Below, one piece after another: positions 17,110-23,452 of a DNA stretch of 23,452 nucleotides. The DNA is taken from positions 15,001 to 38,452 of the forward strand of contig JAHBMJ010005797.1 in assembly GCA_018398765.1 (NCBI GenBank), given 5' to 3'. This DNA is from Chromera velia. Its lineage: Eukaryota; Sar; Chromeraceae. Under the pieces are notes generated by a model, which saw nothing but the letters and a program-made list of their open reading frames with translations, had not been told where the DNA came from and made no database searches. The translations under genes and the position numbers were made by a program. How positions within the stretch are numbered: the first letter of the stretch is position 1; each line of letters begins with the position of its first letter.

Positions 17110-17800
17110 CGCCTCAATTCATATGGTCGCAGTGCCAGTGTGAGTATATAGCTGTTTTTTTTAAATAAACATTGAACTCTAGAGTGAAGTCTTTTTAAAA
17201 TAGCTAGTAAACAAACCTAGCTAGAAATTGACCTAGAAACAGATATGATAAACACTGGCAGCTAGACTGGCAGCATGTTCAATGTGAAATGAAAACTGTG
17301 TATATATGGTTAGCCAGAGCCCTAAGGGCGGCTCACCGGCTTTAACCCACTTATATCAAACCAAATCAAATCATCTAGCAAATCATAGCAATATCATTGA
17401 TTTCAATATTAAAAGGTTTTTTATGTGTGTATAGATTTAAATCTACATATAAATCATTGCATATCTTTACATTTCTTACTATAATCTTATATCTAGTCTT
17501 ATATAGTAGTAGCCTATAGGTAGTAACGTTTTATATATTAATATAGCGCATACTGTCATAAGCTTAACATATAGACCTTAATCAAATTGATTGTGTATCT
17601 TTTAATATGTAATTATGTCTTTCAAGAAAAAACATTCAACTTTTAAATGGCTTTAAATTGAACTATAGGGCTTTTACGGGGAAACCCAAGCGAAAATTAT
17701 TGATTGATGCACTTTAAGCCAGCATGAGCTCATATTTTAATATGTGGCAAGTGTTTGGGTTTCATTAAATATATATAATCATCACTGGCAAAAGAATGTA
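17110..17800 (+). other. AT-rich gene-free stretch, possibly retrotransposon 3' UTR
   Basis: Composition changes sharply: long A/T runs (TATATAG, TTTAAATC, AATAAAC) and no open frames of note. It holds a palindrome GCCCTAAGGGC near 17320 and the string GGCTTTAACC twice (about 17101 and 17338). It follows directly after the element's stop codon, so it may be its 3' end. No poly-A end or target-site duplication is clear. Confidence 0.4.
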
Positions 17801-17811
17801 TTCTGCTCCGG

Positions 17812-20800
17812 TCAACCGACTGCAGCTCTCTCTGATGCCACGGATCCCTCAAAATTGTCATCGACTTCCTGCTCTGCCTGCCTGACTTCGCTCGAACTTC
17901 TCAACACACCCTCGCCAATGCTGTCCTCCTCCTCCTCCTCCTCCTCCTCCTCCTCACCCGATCCCTCGCTCAACCCGTCTATGGAGGGATTGGGAACCCC
18001 CAAGGTCGTTGCTGTTGGGAATCTCCGTACTACTCTTTCTGCCACGCGGCCACTACTTTCTTCTACGTTCCGACTTTCTTCCTCCTCACTTTCTCCTCGC
18101 TTCTCTCCGTCCTCTTCCTTCTCTTCCTGCACACGGTCTTCCAGAGGATCAGCAAATTTGACATTAGGGACCAAGCAGAAGACAAAGGGAACAAGAGCCA
18201 GCGGGAGAACGACCTGCCCGACCGAAAGGAGCAAAGGCAGATTCCGGAAGTCACACGGCACCGTTGTCCGAATTCCAGACACACGCATCAACATACTCCC
18301 CAGGGATCTCGAGAGAGCAATGGCGTAGTTCCAGAACCCCGACAAAGTCGCGATGGTGGTGGACTCAACGCCTGTATCGGTTACTCGCGATATCAGGATG
18401 ATTGCTGTCAAGAAGTCAAACATTTCCACAGTTTCAGCCAACATGGAAGAGCCGAAGACAAACCACCACCTGCAACAACGCAACACCCACATTCAATCGA
18501 ATTATGACGCCTAATCCCCCGAAGCACAACCACAAACCAACTCGATAGAGCGCTAGATACACATGCAACACAGAAAGAGAGAACAACAGTTCTCGCAGCA
18601 CAAAATGCCCCGTTGGTCTAGCGTGGTTTCGCCTACATGCCACATAACGTCGTTGTGTTTTTGCCCCTTGAGACATGCATTCACTCTCTTGCTCCCCTCG
18701 CCATTCCATGACATCACCCATGCACTCTCTTCTCGGATTCTTCCACTCCTTCTCATGCACAAACAAGTTTACTCCTGTCTGCGCCTCAAGCCGTGAAAAA
18801 GCTAGCCTGCCTTTCTGCCCTCTCGAGCACAACTGACTGACCGGTCTCCGATGCCGATTGCCAGATTCCAACGAAGGACGATGACGATATCGAAAAGTGC
18901 CGCCACACTCTTGAGGATCACCCCGAACTGCACGCAGCAGATTGAGCGAGGGGGTAGCAGACAGAAACAAACACTCACTATGGAAGTTCAAAACTGTTCG
19001 GCACGCTAGCCAGTTCCAGGGATGCAGAGAGAAAAACAAAATGAAACAAAGCAAGCCGCAAAATTCAACCCCCACCTCCCACCCGCCCAGAGTTCCCCAG
19101 TTCGATTTCTCTCTCTCAACTTTCTTTCTGTGTGTCCCTTCCTTCCTTCCTTCCCTCCCTCCCTCCCTCCCTCCCTCCCTTCCGTCCTCTCTTCCTTCCT
19201 CCCTCCTCACCTTTTTTTCTTCCTCTTTTTTCTCCTTTCTTCTCCTCTCCTTCCCCTTCCTTTCCGTTTCCTTCTCCTTGCCTTCCCTGCTTCGTTCTTT
19301 GCTTCTTTGTCTTCTTCCCTCCCTCCTCTTCGGTCTTCCTCTTCCATCCTTTTCGGTCTTCGTCTGCCAGTCTCTACGCCTTCCCTGAGGTGAGTTTTCT
19401 CTCTGTCTTCACTTCTTCCTCTCAGGGTGAAGGCAAAAAGGTGGAAGAAATGTGCGAGTCGCGATCCCACGAACTCACAAGGCAATTAACGGACAGAAGG
19501 AGGGGGGGGGGAACTAAGGTGGAAGGTCCAGGAGCATGCAATCCTTGCTTTTGTCACTATTCCTTTGTTGCTTTTGTCACTCTTCTTTCATTGCTTCTGT
19601 CACTGTTCCCTGATTGCTCTCATATCCCCATCCGCGAGTGTGGTCCGAGTCACGGAAGGAAGGAACAAGCGGGACCTTTTGCGATCAGAGCAGGTGCATG
19701 CATGGGCATTTCCGCTTGCCCCTGTCCATCCACCCACAAACCCACCCACCATGAATGCCCATCTGAAGGTCCACTTTGGTGCGATGAACGCTTGGAAGAT
19801 CCACACAGAGACAATCAAGGCGAAGGTGCCAACGAATCTTGACACCAGCACGTAGTACGTCATGGAGAAATCCGGACCTCCCGGGACGCATTTCTCATCG
19901 GCAGTGAACCAGTAGTCGACACCGCCCGACAGGCGGATGTACATCGACTGCATGCATGCACGTACGAAGAACATTTTGAATTCAAGGCAACGCAAGCGGA
20001 GTGCAGTAAGCTGAAAGAGAGTCCCGATAGGTCACTGCCTTTACTCACAGGTTCTGCAGACTGACATGCGGAGAGACTTCCAAACGACAGACAGAGAGAC
20101 AGACCTGCAGAAGGAAAATCGCCAAGATGACTCGTGCCTGCAGGCGGGTCAGAAGCCAAAAGGCCCCCACCATCAGAAGCACCCCTGTGCCCAGAAGGTA
20201 ACCCAACCGTGCCCAGTCAGCTGCAACTGCTTGCACGACGCCCAACCCGAGTGCCGAAACGGCAGTCAGCAGGGCAATCGTAAACAGCTTCCAGTGTTCG
20301 CGTGCTTTTCCCCAGTCCACGCGATTCGCTTTCGCTCGCTCTACGCGTTCCTCAGGAAGCCAGCCGCGCAGAATGGGATACAGGAGAATGCTGAGTCCAC
20401 ACGCAAAGACGATGAACATCACTCGGCCACCGCTCCCGTCATTCATCTTTAGCAGAGGCACACAACAAGCGAGAGCAACCATCATCGCACTGTACATAAG
20501 ACCCGAAATGTACGAGACTGCATCTCCCTTGATGGCCGGCTCCTTTACCATGTACTCAGCAACTTTTGCGTCTACCAGCATGTCTATCACAGACCTCTGG
20601 ATCTGTCCTAGGAACAGGAGAACGCCGACAACGGCCACCGCACTGCGCATGAAGTCAGTGCTCAAGAAAATGAGGGTCATATAGGCACAGACACCAACAA
20701 CGGTTGAAGTTGACATGTAGTGCCTGCAGAAAAGAGCAAGAGGTCGAGACAAATTGAAATTGAGATCCAGTGCTGCATCTCATTGCGATGAAGCAGGCGT

Positions 20801-21778
20801 TAGCCTTTAACGTCAGTGCAGTCGGTTGGAGAGACGTAAAGAGACACCAAAAATGCAGCAGGGCGCGGGGAAGACGGAGTCGCCTACGTCTGTTCAGACA
20901 CTCTAGCTACGAGAAGTCGTTTGCGGGCACAGTATGAAATGGGCTTGCACACTTACTGATGAAGTCACTCACTGGGTAGACAGACCGTGCAAAATGGAGG
21001 CATGCAGGCATGGGAAAGTGATTGGGTGGCCGAACGGTTTAACCCCCTTCTGACTTACCGTTTGTAGAACCCGAGGAACGGAAACACGTCTGAAAGGCTG
21101 CCAAAAAAACCCTGCACGCACGTATGAATGTACAGTTGAGGAGAGGGAGGGATGGGAAAGAAGAGGTCGATCCTGGTCGGGCGCACAGCAAAGGAAGGGA
21201 AGCCGGGCCCCACAGAGAGAGAGAGAGAGAGAGAGAGAGCGTGTGCCAAAAGAGAGATCGAGCAGTGAGAGCACAGGATGGATCCACGAAGAACAAAAGA
21301 AAGAAGAATAGACTCTGGAGAAACCTGAAATGGGTTGTGTGGAAGGAGGCGACGTGTCTCGAAAGGGTTCCTCTGAGCCAGGCTCAAACTTCGAAAAGAG
21401 GGAGGAAGGTATGAGGCACCTGACCTTCATGCTCCACGGAAGAAGGGCCAGAACATAGATGTCCTGAAAAGTGTCTCCAGCGACACCTACGTACTGGTTG
21501 AAGAAGGGGAGCAAGAGCGCCGTGTAGAACCCCCACATCAGACCCTTGTCAAGAATACAATACACAGTCAGAAAGCTCACAAACTTCCAACCGAAAGTGT
21601 CACACATCCTTCTCAAGTACTCTCGGAAGTTGAAGAGGTTTTTCAGAAAGCGGACGACAGCGATCTCAGGCAGCTTCTTCTGTTTCTTCTCCTGCGTAGA
21701 CGGTTCTGGGAGTGGAGACGGCTCCGCTGTCTCTGACAGCATGTCGGCCTCCTGGATTCGCCCGACTCGCTCAGCCAT
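17812..21778 (-). CDS. BT1-family folate/biopterin transporter (major facilitator)
   Basis: Six exons in coding order: 21778-21425, 21111-21059, 20723-20105, 19947-19750, 18927-18842, 18469-17812. Phases agree (0, 2, 0, 0, 2) and the product is 655 residues. Family features: a cytosolic acidic/Pro-rich N-terminus; first helices around FVSFLTVYCILDKGLMWGFY; the loop LPWSMK-GFFGSLSDVFPFLG-FYKR, equal to the WSxKPxxGxxSDxxPxxGxRR signature of BT1 proteins; SGGVDYWFTADEKCVPGGP; and FGVILKSVAALFDIVIVLRW then MLAETVEMFDFLTAIILISR near the end. BT1 members move folates or pterins across plasma or organelle membranes in trypanosomatids, apicomplexans, plants and cyanobacteria. This protein's substrate and membrane are not shown. 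The C-terminus is an acidic, likely disordered tail with a run of ten Glu. ATG 21778 is the first in-frame ATG; a longer frame upstream has only TTG. Confidence 0.88.
17924..17955. repeat. (TCC)n trinucleotide repeat (coding)
   Basis: In the last exon of the transporter it encodes the poly-Glu run of the C-terminal tail, so length changes would keep the frame. Confidence 0.92.
19120..19365. repeat. Polypyrimidine tract with CCTT/CCCT repeats
   Basis: About 245 bases nearly all C and T on the plus strand, inside the transporter intron 18928-19749. On the sense strand it is polypurine, so it is not a splice pyrimidine tract. Such tracts can form triplex or H-DNA in principle. Confidence 0.85.
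21212..21239. repeat. (GA)n microsatellite
   Basis: About fourteen AG units in the first intron of the transporter gene. Confidence 0.95.
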
Positions 21779-22652
21779 TCTGAAGAGACTGCTGACACAC
21801 CGCTGCTGACGGAAAAGCGAACAAAACACGAAAGGGACCCAGAATGGATTCAAAATTCATGCCTCATCAGTACACAGGCATGCAGATTGAATCTGTGAGC
21901 AAGAGTAGGCGTACAGTAAGACAACCAGGCTGGCCAGCAATATACAGCAGCTTCACTGCGCAAGACTTCGTCGGTCAGTTTCCTCTCTGTTCCGCTGATA
22001 AGTTGTCTCATGGAATCGGCACGGGGCTGCAAGATGCTGCAGGCTAGAGATAGTAACATCAATACTGTAAGAGACGGCTTGGATGAGTACAAGCCAAAGA
22101 AGGAGTATGAGGGAGTACGTACATTACCCGCGGCGCGTGAGTGCATGCATGCATGAGTTTGCATGCGCATGGCACTTAATTGTCCTGGCACAAATTCAAG
22201 TTAATTACTTTTCTCTCATGCATGCATGCATGTATGCGCCTACTCCGCGCGCAAATGCGCGCGCGCGCAAACACACTTTTAATTGCATGTTAATTAATTA
22301 ATTCTTTTATCGATGTAATACATCGATGATCAACAGGAAAGGCTCGAGGATCGAGTCCTGTCTGACAGGAGGAGGGAGGTCGAACCGACTTGCCACCATC
22401 ATATCACACCTGCAGGGAACTTGTATTGACCATGCATGTAAACACGCATATGGAGAGCAATACAAGCAAAAAATCGGTGCATCATCGGAACGATATCGAT
22501 ACATGAAGTACATTTCAGTTGAGAAACAGAAACAACAAGATTCGCACACTTCTCATCATCGCTTCCTTACTGGTCGATACCGTCCACTTAAATCACTGGA
22601 AAGTCCTTTTCCGTTTCGCGCTGGCATTTAGCCGTGACCCAGGAAGCTGACG
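21779..22652. promoter_or_regulatory. Divergent intergenic region with GCATGC clusters
   Basis: Lies between the transporter start (minus) and the propeller gene start (plus), 874 bases. It has runs of overlapping GCATGC/TGCATGCA at about 22141-22170 and 22217-22233, then GCGCGC alternation at 22247-22268, TTAATTAATTAATT near 22290 and a perfect inverted repeat at 22309-22327. GCATGC and TGCATGCA are known binding sites of some ApiAP2 factors in apicomplexans, so they are plausible promoter elements. No gene is visible. Confidence 0.55.
22309..22327. repeat. Perfect inverted repeat ATCGATGTA-A-TACATCGAT
   Basis: Nine-base arms with a 1-base centre, in the divergent promoter region. The shape fits a dimeric DNA-binding protein site; no specific factor is indicated. 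Confidence 0.65.
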
Positions 22653-23452
22653 ATGCTCCTTCATTATCGGGTGTTGGTGCTGGTGTTCCTCGCCCGGGCG
22701 CGTGGCAACCTTTTTATCCAGCGTGGTGGCTTGTCCAGCAGCCTGCCGATTCCGTCCGCCCAGCAGCCGCAGAGCCACGGAGGCCAAGTTGCCATCTCCG
22801 CCGACGGCACACGAGTGGTTCTCGGGTCTGGAAGTGCCGTGCCGCCTGTCATTCCTGGTCAAGTCGACGCATATGATTACGATGCGGCGACGTCCATGTG
22901 GTCTCAGGTTTCCGGGGGAATCATAGCAGGTGACGCGAACACCGACCCTACAGCCCCGAGCCTGGCCATATCCCCCAATGGGAAACGCGTCGCGATCGGC
23001 AGTCCCTTCTTTCAGGGCTCGCTCGGGCGGCTGGTTGTCAAGGAGCTCGTGAATGACGTCTGGACGGACCTTGCAGTCGTTCCTGCTTTCGGGCCTGGAA
23101 CCGGTCAGTTCGCGAAGGCCGTTTCGATGACAAACGACTTTGTCGCGCTTTCAGCCCCCTTCCAGTCCGCATTCAGCAATCAGGCCCTGACTGGTGCCGG
23201 CAACGTATATATTTATGACCTCCGTCTGTGCTCAACCAGCGATTGCATCAACAATCCTCCCGGACTGACCGCGACCATTGAAGGTCGCCAGAACGAGCGA
23301 TGGGGCGTTGACTTGTCGCTTGTTGAGATAAGTCCGAGTGAATTTTGGGTCGCCATTGGAGCCACAGGCGTTTTTGATCTGTCAGGAAAGGTGTATGTGT
23401 ACAGGGTCACGCCCAGTACCCCTCCGGGAGTCCTTGGAACCTGGACTCCCGT
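22653..23452 (+). CDS. Secreted FG-GAP/integrin-like beta-propeller protein (partial, 3' end outside window)
   Basis: Open from ATG 22653 to the right edge (266 codons) with no intron seen so far. An in-frame TGA at 22635-22637 fixes this ATG as the first possible start. The N-terminus (MLLHYRVLVLVFLARARG) is a short signal peptide. Four similar blades follow, with hearts GGQVAISADGTRVVLGSGS, PSLAISPNGKRVAIGSP, FAKAVSMTNDFVALSAP and RWGVDLSLVE/FWVAIGATG. Each leads to a strand like VDAYDY, LVVKEL, NVYIYDL or KVYVYRV. This is the FG-GAP-like pattern of integrin-alpha-type propellers. Secretion and adhesion or ligand binding are inferred. The gene is divergent from the transporter. Confidence 0.82.
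   Translation, partial: MLLHYRVLVLVFLARARGNLFIQRGGLSSSLPIPSAQQPQSHGGQVAISADGTRVVLGSGSAVPPVIPGQVDAYDYDAATSMWSQVSGGIIAGDANTDPTAPSLAISPNGKRVAIGSPFFQGSLGRLVVKELVNDVWTDLAVVPAFGPGTGQFAKAVSMTNDFVALSAPFQSAFSNQALTGAGNVYIYDLRLCSTSDCINNPPGLTATIEGRQNERWGVDLSLVEISPSEFWVAIGATGVFDLSGKVYVYRVTPSTPPGVLGTWTP

Noticed and set aside
18434-19210. 258-codon minus-strand frame
   Set aside because: Mostly intron; only 18927-18842, in another frame, carries transporter sequence.
20042-20070. A 5-base exon (AACCT) between CTGCAG and GTGAGT in the transporter gene
   Set aside because: Five bases would break the frame; direct joining of 20105 to 19947 keeps phase 0.

Overview
The window is nuclear DNA of a eukaryote with many introns. 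All four genes are interrupted by, or sit next to, GT...AG introns with pyrimidine tracts, CA/GA/CAGA microsatellites and frequent GCATGC motifs. The mix of secreted cysteine-rich adhesin-like proteins, a BT1-type folate/biopterin transporter, long repeat-laden introns and GCATGC palindromes resembles a photosynthetic alveolate such as a chromerid (Chromera or Vitrella). That assignment is inference; no marker gene in the window proves it.

Layout. (1) Positions 6182 to below 81, minus strand: a secreted multidomain protein, 3' end outside the window. Order: signal peptide, C-type lectin domain, two Dictyostelium-CTDC-like Cys repeats, thrombospondin type-3 repeats, an NHL/YWTD-like beta-propeller, more type-3 repeats. 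I joined nine exons by reading phase, plus two candidate 30-bp mini-exons. (2) Positions 6183-7622: intergenic space between divergent genes. (3) Positions 7623-16335, plus strand: a secreted protein of about 2,170 residues from nine or ten exons. It has a hydrophobic (F/L)(A/G)P repeat array, a four-copy Cys repeat and a C-terminal knottin-like Cys module. I recognise no family for the whole protein. (4) Positions 16336-17811: no host gene; a decayed non-LTR retrotransposon tail followed by AT-rich DNA. (5) Positions 21778-17812, minus strand: a six-exon BT1-family major-facilitator transporter of 655 residues. (6) Positions 21779-22652: a second divergent intergenic region, rich in GCATGC. 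(7) Position 22653 to the right edge, plus strand: the start of a secreted protein with integrin/FG-GAP-like beta-propeller repeats.

Three of the four genes encode proteins with signal peptides and extracellular-type modules, so the locus looks like a cluster of surface or wall proteins with one transporter. Many long open frames here are intron or antisense shadows. The gene models below rest on splice-phase agreement and domain continuity, without transcript data.
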